Shown here: positions 54,017 to 61,952 of the stretch, piece by piece
How the letters are laid out: the number at the start of each line of letters is the position of its first letter
How positions within the stretch are numbered: position 1 is the first letter of the stretch
Assembly: GCA_027492485.1 (NCBI GenBank)
Contig: JAPUER010000004.1
Span: 1 to 64,000 of the forward strand
DNA: 64,000 bases
From: Betaproteobacteria bacterium
GTDB lineage: Bacteria > Pseudomonadota > Gammaproteobacteria > Burkholderiales > Casimicrobiaceae
Reading direction: 5' to 3'
The notes under the pieces: generated by a model
Seen by the model: the letters and a program-made list of their open reading frames with translations, nothing else
Database searches by the model: none
Told to the model about the DNA's origin: nothing
Translations under genes and position numbers: made by a program

Positions 54017-54880
54017 TCAGTTCAGCGTTGCCGCCAGGGCCTGCCGATAGCGTCGCACCAGTTCCGGCTGTTCTTTGGCCAGCGCGAAATACTCGACCAT
54101 GCGCTTCTTGGCTGCCTGCTCGTTCCACGCGCGGTCGAGCTGTACCGACTCGAGTAGCGTCTGGAACGCCGGCTCATACTGGTTCTGCGCCGCGTACACC
54201 GCCGCGAGGTGGAAGCGGGCGTCGTGGTCAGCGGCATCGTTGTCGATGCGCGCCTTGAGCGCCGCGGCTTCCGGCGAATGACCGGCTTCCTCGGCGGCGA
54301 GGATTTTGGTGGCGACGCGCTGGAATTCTTCCTCCATGCGGGTGACCGGCTTGCAGGCGTCGAGGTAGGTTTTCGCCTCGTCGATGCGGTTGTCGCGCAT
54401 GGCGATGTCGGCCAGCATGATGCGGGCGGCGTCGAGCTGTGGATTGAGCGCGAGGGCCACGCGCAACTCATCGACCGCGCTCTGGATGTCGCCGGCGTCG
54501 AGCTTCTCCTGCGCCTTGCCGAGTTTCTCGTCGCTGACCGACGGCACGATCTTGTCGAGAAACTGCCGTACCGCGCTCTCCGGCTGCGCGCCCTGAAAGG
54601 CGCTGACCGGCTTTTGCCCCTTGAGCGCAATCACGGTCGGGATCGAGCGGATGCCGAACATGCCGGCGATCTCTTGCTGTTCGTCGGAATTGACTTTGGC
54701 CAGCCGGAAGCGACCACCGTATTCCTCGGCCAGTTTTTCGAGGATTGGCGTCAGCGTTTTGCAGGGACCGCACCACGGCGCCCAGAAATCGATCACGATC
54801 GGCGTCTGGTCGGATGCGGCGATGACGTCGGCTTCAAAGTTCTCGACGGTGACTTCAAAAATGTGCGGGGAGGAGGTCAT
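54017..54880 (-). CDS. CnoX-type thioredoxin-TPR protein (co-chaperone)
   Basis: A 287-residue protein with a thioredoxin domain at residues 1-110 (FWAPWCGPCKTLTPILEKLA, active site Cys37-Gly-Pro-Cys40) and a helical TPR-like part at about 115-287. E. coli CnoX (YbbN, 284 residues) has the same layout; it lacks redox activity there because of SxxC and protects proteins from hypochlorite and passes them to GroEL. Here the full CGPC site is kept, so the protein may also be redox-active, as in alphaproteobacterial CnoX. It is a single gene on the minus strand. Confidence 0.92.
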   Translation of the reverse strand: MTSSPHIFEVTVENFEADVIAASDQTPIVIDFWAPWCGPCKTLTPILEKLAEEYGGRFRLAKVNSDEQQEIAGMFGIRSIPTVIALKGQKPVSAFQGAQPESAVRQFLDKIVPSVSDEKLGKAQEKLDAGDIQSAVDELRVALALNPQLDAARIMLADIAMRDNRIDEAKTYLDACKPVTRMEEEFQRVATKILAAEEAGHSPEAAALKARIDNDAADHDARFHLAAVYAAQNQYEPAFQTLLESVQLDRAWNEQAAKKRMVEYFALAKEQPELVRRYRQALAATLN

Positions 54881-54965
54881 GACTATTCGGGAAAATTTGC
54901 TTTGTCTGGTCAGTTGGCGACAGCCTGCGAAATCTCAATCGGCCAAGCCGTGGCGGCGGGCAGGC

Positions 54966-56465
54966 TCATGCCCGCTGGTAGCGATCTTCCAGCCGCACGA
55001 TGTCGTCTTCGCCGAGGTAGGTACCCATCTGCACTTCGATGAATTCGAGCGGATCGCCGGTTTCGTTGGCGATGCGATGCACGGTGCCGACGGGAATGTG
55101 CACATGCTCGCCTGCCTTGTACGGTTGCACGCATTCGCCCAGCGTGATGGTCGCGGTGCCCTTGATGATGACCCAGTGCTCGGCACGCTTGTGGTGAAGT
55201 TGCAGCGAGATAGCCTGCCCCGGATAGACCCCGAGATGCTTGACCTGATAGGCGAGCGCCGCACCGTCGGGCGGCTCGGAACCCAGCGAGTCGTACCAGC
55301 CCCACGGCCGCTCCACACGGCGGTGCAACTGGGCGCGGCTGTCGCTGCGCTCGGCCAGCGTGGCCGCGATTTTCTTGACGTCCTGCGCGTAGTCCTTGCT
55401 CGCCACGAGAATTGCATCCGGCGTGTGCACGATCACCGCGTCGTCGATGCCGACACAGGCTACGACTGGCGCATTCGGCCCGGTGGTCCGCACGTAGGTG
55501 TTGTTCGATTGCTCGAAGATGGCCTCGCCGATCGCCGCGTTGCCGCGCTCGTCCTTCGGCGCGATCGCCCAGGCACTGTCCCAGGCGCCGATGTCGCTCC
55601 AGCCGGCATCGAGCGGCACCACCACGCCACGAATGTTCAGTGCCGGGTTGCCGGCCAGTTTCTCCATCACCGCATAGTCGATGGAGTTCGACGGGCAGGC
55701 CGCAAACAGTGTCGCGTCCGGCAGCAGGTCGTCGCCCACCGCGTTTGCGCCGGCGAGCGAGGCCTCGCAGGCGGCCAGCATCGCCGGTTCCAGCGCCGCC
55801 AGCGCGCGCAGCCACACGCTGGCACGGACGACGAACAGCCCGCTGTTCCACAGGTATTGCCCGCTGGCGACATAGTCCCGCGCTTTGTCCAGCGGCGGCT
55901 TTTCGACGAAGGAGTCGAGCACAAAGGCGGCCGGATCGAAGGCGCTGGTGCCGCCGACCTTGAGGTAGCCGTAACCCGTCGCCGGCTCGGTCGGCACGAT
56001 GCCGAAGGTCACGATGGCGTCGCCCGCCGCCGTGTTCCGCGTGACGCGCAAGGCGGTCGCGACCACGCGCTGGAAGGCGCCGATGTCGGCAATCACGTGA
56101 TCGGCCGGCATCACCAGCAGCGTCGGATCATCGCCCGGAAATGCAGCCCGCGCACGCAGCGTCGCCAGCGTGAGGGCCGGGGCCGTGTTGCGACCGATGG
56201 GCTCGGCGATCAGCAAAGCATGGCTTTCGCCGATCTCCATCAGCTGCCGGCGGGTGACGAAGCGATGCGAATCGTTGCAGACGACGATCGGCGCGCTGCT
56301 GGCCGCGGCGCCGAAATCGGCAAGCCGCTGCGCGGTGGCCTGCAGCATGGTCGCCTGGTCGTGCACGGCGAGCAGTTGCTTCGGCATGTGCGAACGCGAG
56401 AGCGGCCACAGCCGGGTGCCGCTGCCGCCGCAAAGAATGACTGGAGTGATCATCATGGTCGACAT
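54966..56465 (-). CDS. Mannose-1-phosphate guanylyltransferase / mannose-6-phosphate isomerase
   Basis: A 499-residue bifunctional enzyme of the AlgA/XanB/ManC type. The N-terminal nucleotidyltransferase has GGSGTRLWPLSRSHMPKQLL at about residues 11-30, and the C-terminal cupin isomerase has LHHKRAEHWVIIKGTATITLG at about 420-440. It makes GDP-mannose for polysaccharide or O-antigen synthesis. The start is ATG 56465; ATGs at 56456 and 56453 are close alternatives. No other exopolysaccharide genes are in the window, so it may serve a locus elsewhere. It is divergent from the DMT gene. Confidence 0.94.
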   Translation of the reverse strand: MSTMMITPVILCGGSGTRLWPLSRSHMPKQLLAVHDQATMLQATAQRLADFGAAASSAPIVVCNDSHRFVTRRQLMEIGESHALLIAEPIGRNTAPALTLATLRARAAFPGDDPTLLVMPADHVIADIGAFQRVVATALRVTRNTAAGDAIVTFGIVPTEPATGYGYLKVGGTSAFDPAAFVLDSFVEKPPLDKARDYVASGQYLWNSGLFVVRASVWLRALAALEPAMLAACEASLAGANAVGDDLLPDATLFAACPSNSIDYAVMEKLAGNPALNIRGVVVPLDAGWSDIGAWDSAWAIAPKDERGNAAIGEAIFEQSNNTYVRTTGPNAPVVACVGIDDAVIVHTPDAILVASKDYAQDVKKIAATLAERSDSRAQLHRRVERPWGWYDSLGSEPPDGAALAYQVKHLGVYPGQAISLQLHHKRAEHWVIIKGTATITLGECVQPYKAGEHVHIPVGTVHRIANETGDPLEFIEVQMGTYLGEDDIVRLEDRYQRA

Positions 56466-56571
56466 TTTGACACCGCCGGCAACGCGTTTCGGCATCGTCG
56501 GTGCGTCGGCGCATGCATCAAGCGGCCGCCGTGACGCGCCGGCGTGGCTCGTGCGTGCAAAATGCAGCCAG

Positions 56572-57450
56572 ATGCATGCCTCTCACGATCACCGGCGCGC
56601 CATCTTCCTGATGCTGGTCGGGTTGGCGCTGCTACTTTGCCTTGACGCCAGCGGCAAGTACCTCGGCGCTCAGGGCGTGCCGGTGGGCGCGTCGACCTGG
56701 TCGCGCTACTTCGGCCATTTTCTGGTGGTGCTGGCGATATTTTCCGGTCGCGATGGCGTGCGCCTGTTCCGGCCGCGCCGGGCCTGGGTGCAATGGGCGC
56801 GCGGGGTGATGATGGTCGGCGTGACGCTGTTTTACTTCGCGGCGCTTGGCCATGTGCCGCTGGCCGAGGCAACGGCCATCTTCTTCCTGACGCCAATCCT
56901 GACCACCGTTCTTTCCTCGTGGTTTCTGCACGAGCGGCCCGGCCGCTGGACGATCGTGTCGATCGCGCTCGGCTTCTGCGGCGTACTGACCGTCGTGCGG
57001 CCGGGCTCGCAGGTGCCGATGACCGGCGTCCTTCTGGTGCTCGGCGCCGCCTGCTGCAATGCCGCGTATCAAACGCTGACGCGGGCGGCCAGCGCCTCCG
57101 ACGAGGCGCCGGAGCGCAGCAGCACCCAGCTCATGTACGCCGGACTGGTCGGTGCGCTGCTGATGACGCTGGCGGTGCCGCTGTGGTGGACACCGGGGTG
57201 GTACCTCGGCAAGAGCGCGATCACCTGGGCGGTGTTCCTGATGACCGGCGTGCTCGGCGCCTTCGGCCATTTGCTGCTGATCCGCGCCTACCGGCTGGCG
57301 CCGGCCACCGTCATCGCGCCGTGGATGTACATGCAGTTGCTGCTGTCGGTGGCGATTGGCTGGCTGGTGTTCGGTGCCGTGCCGGACGCGGTGACGCTGG
57401 TGGGCATGCTGGTGATCGGGGTTTCCCCGCAGTTGACCCGGTTGAGGTGA
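56572..57450 (+). CDS. DMT superfamily (EamA) transporter
   Basis: A 292-residue membrane protein with ten helices in two EamA repeats (about residues 10-140 and 150-290). LAEATAIFFLTPILTTVLSS near residue 98 and LIRAYRLAPATVIAPWMYMQ near residue 234 are the equivalent conserved segments of the two halves. The start at ATG 56572 matches the fold; a longer frame to 56170 lies across the divergent gene. Such proteins export amino acids, nucleobases or other metabolites; the substrate is unknown. Confidence 0.9.
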   Translation: MHASHDHRRAIFLMLVGLALLLCLDASGKYLGAQGVPVGASTWSRYFGHFLVVLAIFSGRDGVRLFRPRRAWVQWARGVMMVGVTLFYFAALGHVPLAEATAIFFLTPILTTVLSSWFLHERPGRWTIVSIALGFCGVLTVVRPGSQVPMTGVLLVLGAACCNAAYQTLTRAASASDEAPERSSTQLMYAGLVGALLMTLAVPLWWTPGWYLGKSAITWAVFLMTGVLGAFGHLLLIRAYRLAPATVIAPWMYMQLLLSVAIGWLVFGAVPDAVTLVGMLVIGVSPQLTRLR

Positions 57451-57574
57451 CACGGCGCCGGCCGGAATGCTGCCGGCGAGCTGTCACGGGCGTGCGCGCA
57501 TGCGGCCGGGCGGCGCACGGCCCGTACAATCGCCGCTTCCGATAAATTACGGTTCACGAGACCGGAATAACACT

Positions 57575-59452
57575 ATGGCAACTTGGCCTCTTTCACATTC
57601 ACTGAGGCGGGGGTTGGCGCAACGTCTGATCGGCGTTGGCGCTGCAACGGTTGCGGCGGTCGGCCTGCTGGCGGGCTGCGGCGACACGGCAAAGAGCGGC
57701 GCCGATGGCGCCACCGTCTCGGCCGTATCACCCGTCAAGTCCTCCGACGGCAAGAAGGTCGTCCGTTTCCCGTTCGTCATCGGCGAATCCGGCTTCGATC
57801 CGGTAACCGCGCACGATCTGTATTCCAGCGAGGTGATCGACGGCATTTTCGATACCCTGCTGACCTATGACTATCTGGCGCGACCGGCGAAGCTGGTGCC
57901 AAGGCTGGCCGCCGAGATGCCGCTGGTCGAGGACGGCGGCAAACGCTGGACCATCAAACTGGTGAAAGGCGCCTATTTCTCGCCGCATGAGGTCTTCAAC
58001 GGCAAAAAGCGCGAAGTAACGGCGCGCGATGTCGAATACTCGTTCAAGCGCCACTACGACGATTCGCTGAAACCGGTATGGCGCTTTCTCACCGACGGCA
58101 AGATCGTTGGCCTCAATGCCTGGTACGACAAGAGCAAGAAGTCCGACGGCATGCTGTGGGACGAACCGGTGCCGGGGCTCGAAGTGCTGGATTCGCACAC
58201 CCTGCGCATCACGCTCACCAAGCCGGACTACAACTTTGGGTACGTGCTTGCTCACGTCGCGATGTCCATCGTGGCGCGGGAAGTCGTCGAGAAGTACCCG
58301 AACGACGTTCAGAGCCACCCGATCGGGTCGAGCGCCTATTACCTCAAGGAATGGGTGCGCGGGCAGCGCATCATTCTGGAGAAGAATCCGAACTGGCGCG
58401 GCGGCACCTGGAACTTCAAGCCGACGCCGGGCGATGCGTATGATGAGGTGATCGTCAAGCAGATGCAGGGCAAGCCGCTCGGCCAGATCGACCGCGTCGA
58501 GATCTATCCGATCGAGGAAGAGCAATCGCGCTGGCTGGCGTTCAAGAACAAGCAGCTCGATTTCATCAACATCCCGCAATCATTCATCAAGCAGGCCATG
58601 CCCGGCGGCAAGATCGCCCCCGATTTGCTCGCGGAGGGCGCGCGGGTGCAGACTTACGTGGAGCCGGAGTACACCTACACCTATTTCCAGTGGAACGACC
58701 CGGTTTGGGGTGGTCTGGATCTGCCGAAAGTCGCCTTGCGTCGTGCTGTTGCGTATGCGATCAATCGCGATGAAGAGATCGAGATCATCCGCAAGTCCAC
58801 CGCCAAACGTGCAGAGTTCATCGTGCCCGAGGGCGTCGTCGGGCATCAGGCGGGCTACAAATCCGCGATCACCTACAACCCGGCGCTCGCCAACGCGTTG
58901 CTGGACAAGTTTGGCTACAAAAAGGGGTCGGATGGCTACCGCAACACGCCGGACGGCAAGCCATTCGCATTCAAGTACACCTCGACTCCGACTGCGATTG
59001 AGCGGGAGTTCGACGAGTTGTACAAGAAGAACATGGACGCGATCGGCATCCGCTACGAGACCGACAAGGAGAAGTTCGCCGATTCGATCAAGCGCGAAAA
59101 GCGTTGTCAGATCATGATTCGCGGCGCGGCCTGGATTGCCGACTACCCCGATGGCGACAACTTCACGCAATTGCTCTACAGCAAGAATATTGGGGAATCG
59201 AACAACGGTTGTTACAAGAGTCCGGCTTACGACAAACTTTACGAACAGTCGGCGGTGCTGCCCGATGGCCCGGAACGCGACAAGCTTTACCTCGAAATGC
59301 AGAAGCAGTTCGAGGCCGACACGCCGTGGGTGCTGGGCGTAACGCGCTACCGCAACCAGATGGTGTATCCGTGGGTGCTGGGCTACAAGCGCCATCCGGT
59401 GCTGCTGGCGAACTGGATGTATTACGACATCAATATTGGCAAGGGCAACTAG
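57575..59452 (+). CDS. ABC transporter substrate-binding lipoprotein (peptide/opine/nickel family 5)
   Basis: A 625-residue lipoprotein: signal sequence with lipobox LLAGC (lipidated Cys35), then a family 5 solute-binding domain with FDPVTAHDLYSSEVIDGIFD (about 70-90), the conserved WTIKLVKGAYFSPHEVF and YAINRDEEIEIIRKSTA. At 625 residues it is larger than DppA/OppA (about 535) and closer to YejA in size. A TACAAT hexamer at 57525-57530 may be the -10 of the operon promoter. Two permease genes follow after 3 and 10 bases. The cargo is probably peptides. Confidence 0.92.
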   Translation: MATWPLSHSLRRGLAQRLIGVGAATVAAVGLLAGCGDTAKSGADGATVSAVSPVKSSDGKKVVRFPFVIGESGFDPVTAHDLYSSEVIDGIFDTLLTYDYLARPAKLVPRLAAEMPLVEDGGKRWTIKLVKGAYFSPHEVFNGKKREVTARDVEYSFKRHYDDSLKPVWRFLTDGKIVGLNAWYDKSKKSDGMLWDEPVPGLEVLDSHTLRITLTKPDYNFGYVLAHVAMSIVAREVVEKYPNDVQSHPIGSSAYYLKEWVRGQRIILEKNPNWRGGTWNFKPTPGDAYDEVIVKQMQGKPLGQIDRVEIYPIEEEQSRWLAFKNKQLDFINIPQSFIKQAMPGGKIAPDLLAEGARVQTYVEPEYTYTYFQWNDPVWGGLDLPKVALRRAVAYAINRDEEIEIIRKSTAKRAEFIVPEGVVGHQAGYKSAITYNPALANALLDKFGYKKGSDGYRNTPDGKPFAFKYTSTPTAIEREFDELYKKNMDAIGIRYETDKEKFADSIKREKRCQIMIRGAAWIADYPDGDNFTQLLYSKNIGESNNGCYKSPAYDKLYEQSAVLPDGPERDKLYLEMQKQFEADTPWVLGVTRYRNQMVYPWVLGYKRHPVLLANWMYYDINIGKGN

Positions 59453-59455
59453 GTC

Positions 59456-60394
59456 ATGGCCGCCTACATCATTCGTCGTCTGTGGCAGATCATCCCGACC
59501 ATGGCCGGCGTGATCCTGCTGATCTTCATGCTGTTCAACGTGGTTGGCGGCGATCCGGCCTATCTGCTGGCCGGCAAGATTTCCAATCCGGAACAAATCG
59601 CCAATATCCGCAAACAGCTCGGCATCGACGAGCCATACTGGATGCAGTTGCTGATCTTCGTCAAACAGGTGCTGACCTTCGACTTCGGCGCGAGCTGGAG
59701 CACCAACGAGGTGGTGTCGCACATGTTTGCGTCGCGCTTGCCGGCGTCGCTGATGATCACGGTGCCGTTGCTGATTCTGGAGACGGTGATCGCGGTGAGC
59801 ATCGCGCTCGCAGTTGCCTATGTTCGCGGCTCGTTCACCGACCGTGCGGCGATGGTTACCTGCACCATCGCGCAGTCGATATCGATCCTGGTTTACATCA
59901 TCGTGTTCCAGTACGTGCTCGCCTACAAGTGGGGCTGGTTTCCGGTGCAGGGCTGGGGCAACAGTTTTAGCGAGAACCTGTTCAAGTTTGCGGCGCTGCC
60001 CATCCTGATTGCGCTGGTCGTGTCGCTGGCGCCCAATATCCGCCTGTACCGCACTTTCCTGCTCGACGAAGTGAACCAGGACTACGTGCGTACCGCACGT
60101 GCCAAGGGCTTGTCCGAGAACCGCGTGATGTTCGTGCATGTGCTGCGCAACGCCTCGATTCCGATCATTACCAACCTGATGATCCAGTTGCCCGGTTTGC
60201 TGGTCGGCCTGTTCCTGATCGAGCGTTTCTTCTCGGTGCCCGGCATCGGGCGCGAGGTGATTCTGGCGGTCGAACGCTCGGACTTTCCGGTCATCAAGGC
60301 GATCACGGTGTACGTGGCGCTCGCGACCATGCTTGCCAACCTGGCGGCGGACCTGCTCTACAAGGCAGTCGATCCGCGCGTTGAACTGAAATGA
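59456..60394 (+). CDS. Peptide-type ABC transporter permease 1 (DppB/OppB-like)
   Basis: A 312-residue inner-membrane permease with six helices. The family-typical start YIIRRLWQIIPTMAGVILLIF and the EAA loop DYVRTARAKGLSENRVMFVHVLRNA (about residues 210-234) are clear. It begins 3 bases after the binding-protein stop. Together with the next permease it forms the membrane channel. Confidence 0.94.
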   Translation: MAAYIIRRLWQIIPTMAGVILLIFMLFNVVGGDPAYLLAGKISNPEQIANIRKQLGIDEPYWMQLLIFVKQVLTFDFGASWSTNEVVSHMFASRLPASLMITVPLLILETVIAVSIALAVAYVRGSFTDRAAMVTCTIAQSISILVYIIVFQYVLAYKWGWFPVQGWGNSFSENLFKFAALPILIALVVSLAPNIRLYRTFLLDEVNQDYVRTARAKGLSENRVMFVHVLRNASIPIITNLMIQLPGLLVGLFLIERFFSVPGIGREVILAVERSDFPVIKAITVYVALATMLANLAADLLYKAVDPRVELK

Positions 60395-60404
60395 GGACGG
60401 CAAG

Positions 60405-61580
60405 ATGACTACTGCTGCAATGACTGCCGCGGCCGCTGCCGTTCCGGCCCGCTCTCCCGGCCTCTGGTCGCTGGCGTGGAAACGCCTGCTCGGCGACCGT
60501 GTCGCGATCGTTTCGATGGTCGTGGTGATCCTGTTCCTGCTGTTGTCGCTGGCGTCGTTCGTCGGCCTGGTGGCGAAGGACTGGAATCGTGAAGTGGCAA
60601 TCAACTATGCGCCGCCGACCTTGTTCAAGGACAGCCACAAGCCGGCCGCCGATCTCAAGGCCGGCGCAAAAGACGGCGGACCCGCCGTCGACAGCGGCGT
60701 TGCCAAAGCCGAAATCGTCAATGACCGCGACCCGTTGCGCGACACCATCGGCGAGCTGAAAGGTCAGCTCGGACAAGCGACGGCGGACGTCGATTCCGGC
60801 ATCAAGATCGTCGACCCGCTGGCCGACGTGATGGCGGAGTTGCGCAAGCAACTGGGGCGCACCGGCGACGGCAGCGGCGTACAGGTCGACGAAAAGCGCG
60901 TGGACCATTTGCCGTTCGGCGCCGACAAATGGGGCCGCGACGTGCTGAAAAAGGTCATCCAGGGCTCGGAAACCTCAATCATGGTGGGTTTTTCTGCGGC
61001 GATCGTGGCGACACTGCTTGGCACGGTGCTCGGTGCCTTCGCCGGGTATTTCGGCGGCAAGACGGACGACGCGTTGAACTGGTTCTATTCGATCTTCAGT
61101 TCGATTCCCTACATCCTGCTGGTGCTGGCGATCGCCGCCGTGCTCAAGCAGAAAGGCATCGTCACGGTGGTGCTGATCCTCGGCTTGACCGGCTGGACGA
61201 GCATCTTCCGGCTGGTGCGCGCCGAGTACCTGAAGCACAAGGCGCGCGACTATGTGCGTGCGGCCAACGCGATTGGCGCCTCCAACATGCGGCGCATGTT
61301 CGTGCACATCTTCCCCAACATCTCGCACGTGGTGCTGGTGCAGCTCTCGCTGCACGTGGTGCTGTTCATCAAGAGCGAGGTGATCCTGTCGTTCCTCGGC
61401 TTCGGGGTGCCGGTCGATACCGTGAGTTGGGGTTCGATGCTGAACGAAGCGCAGAACGAGTTGATCCTCGGCTACTGGTGGCAACTGGTGGCGGCCACGG
61501 CCTTCATGGCGGTGCTGGTAACGGCATTCAGCCTGTTCACCGATGCGCTGCGCGATGCGCTCGACCCGAAGCTGAAGTAG
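60405..61580 (+). CDS. Peptide-type ABC transporter permease 2 (DppC/OppC-like) with inserted soluble segment
   Basis: A 391-residue permease. The first helix is at about residues 30-55. A soluble insert of about 110 residues follows (about 56-165) and only then the usual FGADKWGRDVLKKVIQGSETS segment and the remaining five helices; the EAA loop is DYVRAANAIGASNMRRMFVHIFPN. Standard DppC/OppC is about 300 residues with a much shorter first loop. The insert lies on the periplasmic side and could contact the large binding protein. The stop is 1 base before the GIY-YIG element. Confidence 0.93.
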   Translation: MTTAAMTAAAAAVPARSPGLWSLAWKRLLGDRVAIVSMVVVILFLLLSLASFVGLVAKDWNREVAINYAPPTLFKDSHKPAADLKAGAKDGGPAVDSGVAKAEIVNDRDPLRDTIGELKGQLGQATADVDSGIKIVDPLADVMAELRKQLGRTGDGSGVQVDEKRVDHLPFGADKWGRDVLKKVIQGSETSIMVGFSAAIVATLLGTVLGAFAGYFGGKTDDALNWFYSIFSSIPYILLVLAIAAVLKQKGIVTVVLILGLTGWTSIFRLVRAEYLKHKARDYVRAANAIGASNMRRMFVHIFPNISHVVLVQLSLHVVLFIKSEVILSFLGFGVPVDTVSWGSMLNEAQNELILGYWWQLVAATAFMAVLVTAFSLFTDALRDALDPKLK

Positions 61581-61581
61581 A

Positions 61582-61609
61582 TGTCATCCTGAGCGAAGCG
61601 AAGGATCAG
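61582..61609 (+). repeat. Left inverted repeat of GIY-YIG element 2 (family B REP-like)
   Basis: It begins TGTCATCCTGAG and ends AGCGAAGGATCAG, with three bases between. The palindromic core ATCCT...AGGAT can form a hairpin. The repeat is dispersed in many proteobacterial genomes. It shares TCA-Y-CCTGAG and CGAAGG with family A, so the two families have the same ground plan. Confidence 0.88.
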
Positions 61610-61613
61610 GTCG

Positions 61614-61946
61614 ATGAACGCCGCCGTCTATATCGTCGCAAACGAAGCGCGGACCATCTATGTCGGTGTTACCAGCAACCTGTTACGCCGCATGTATGAG
61701 CACAAGACCGAGGTGTATGACGGATTTACCAAGCGCTATGGGCTGAAACGGCTGGTGTATTTCGAGCAAACAGATGACATTCGCTCCGCGATCGAACGGG
61801 AAAAGCAATTGAAGGGCTGGCGCCGGTCGCGAAAGATTGAATTGATCGAACACAACAATTTGGACTGGGATGATCTCTCTGCGCCGTGGTTCGCGTCTGG
61901 TGGCGCGGGCGTCGTGCAGCCTGATCCTTCGCTGCTCTCAGGATGA
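61614..61946 (+). CDS. Small GIY-YIG nuclease family protein 2
   Basis: A 110-residue protein consisting of little more than a GIY-YIG core. AAVYIVAN and TIYVGVTSNLLRRMYEH give the motif tyrosines (Tyr6, Tyr16) and Arg25/Arg26; Glu63 in EKQLKGW is the expected metal ligand, in the same ELKLKGW-like setting as in the 34.2-kb protein. The start ATG lies 4 bases after the left repeat. The last residues (PDPSLLSG) are encoded by the right repeat and the stop lies within it. GC content is lower than in the flanking transporter genes. Probably able to nick or cut DNA; the target may be the repeat itself (inference). Confidence 0.86.
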   Translation: MNAAVYIVANEARTIYVGVTSNLLRRMYEHKTEVYDGFTKRYGLKRLVYFEQTDDIRSAIEREKQLKGWRRSRKIELIEHNNLDWDDLSAPWFASGGAGVVQPDPSLLSG

Positions 61947-61948
61947 CA
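61921..61948 (-). repeat. Right inverted repeat of GIY-YIG element 2
   Basis: On the minus strand it equals the left repeat except for three neighbouring bases in the middle (AGC instead of CGA). It contains the GIY-YIG stop codon and the probable ribosome site of the next gene. Confidence 0.88.
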
Positions 61949-61952
61949 AAAA

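Larger units (their letters stand above)
61582..61948 (+). mobile_element. Putative GIY-YIG/REP-like element 2 inside the ABC operon
   Basis: A unit of 367 bases bounded by 28-base inverted repeats that agree at 25 of 28 positions (61582-61609 and 61921-61948). It contains only a GIY-YIG gene and fills the space between the permease stop (61580) and the ATPase start (61953). Operons of this kind normally have no gene there, so insertion is the simplest explanation. The right repeat provides an AGGA (61940-61943) 9 bases before the ATPase ATG, which may act as its ribosome site. I see no certain target duplication. Mobility itself is inferred. Confidence 0.62.
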
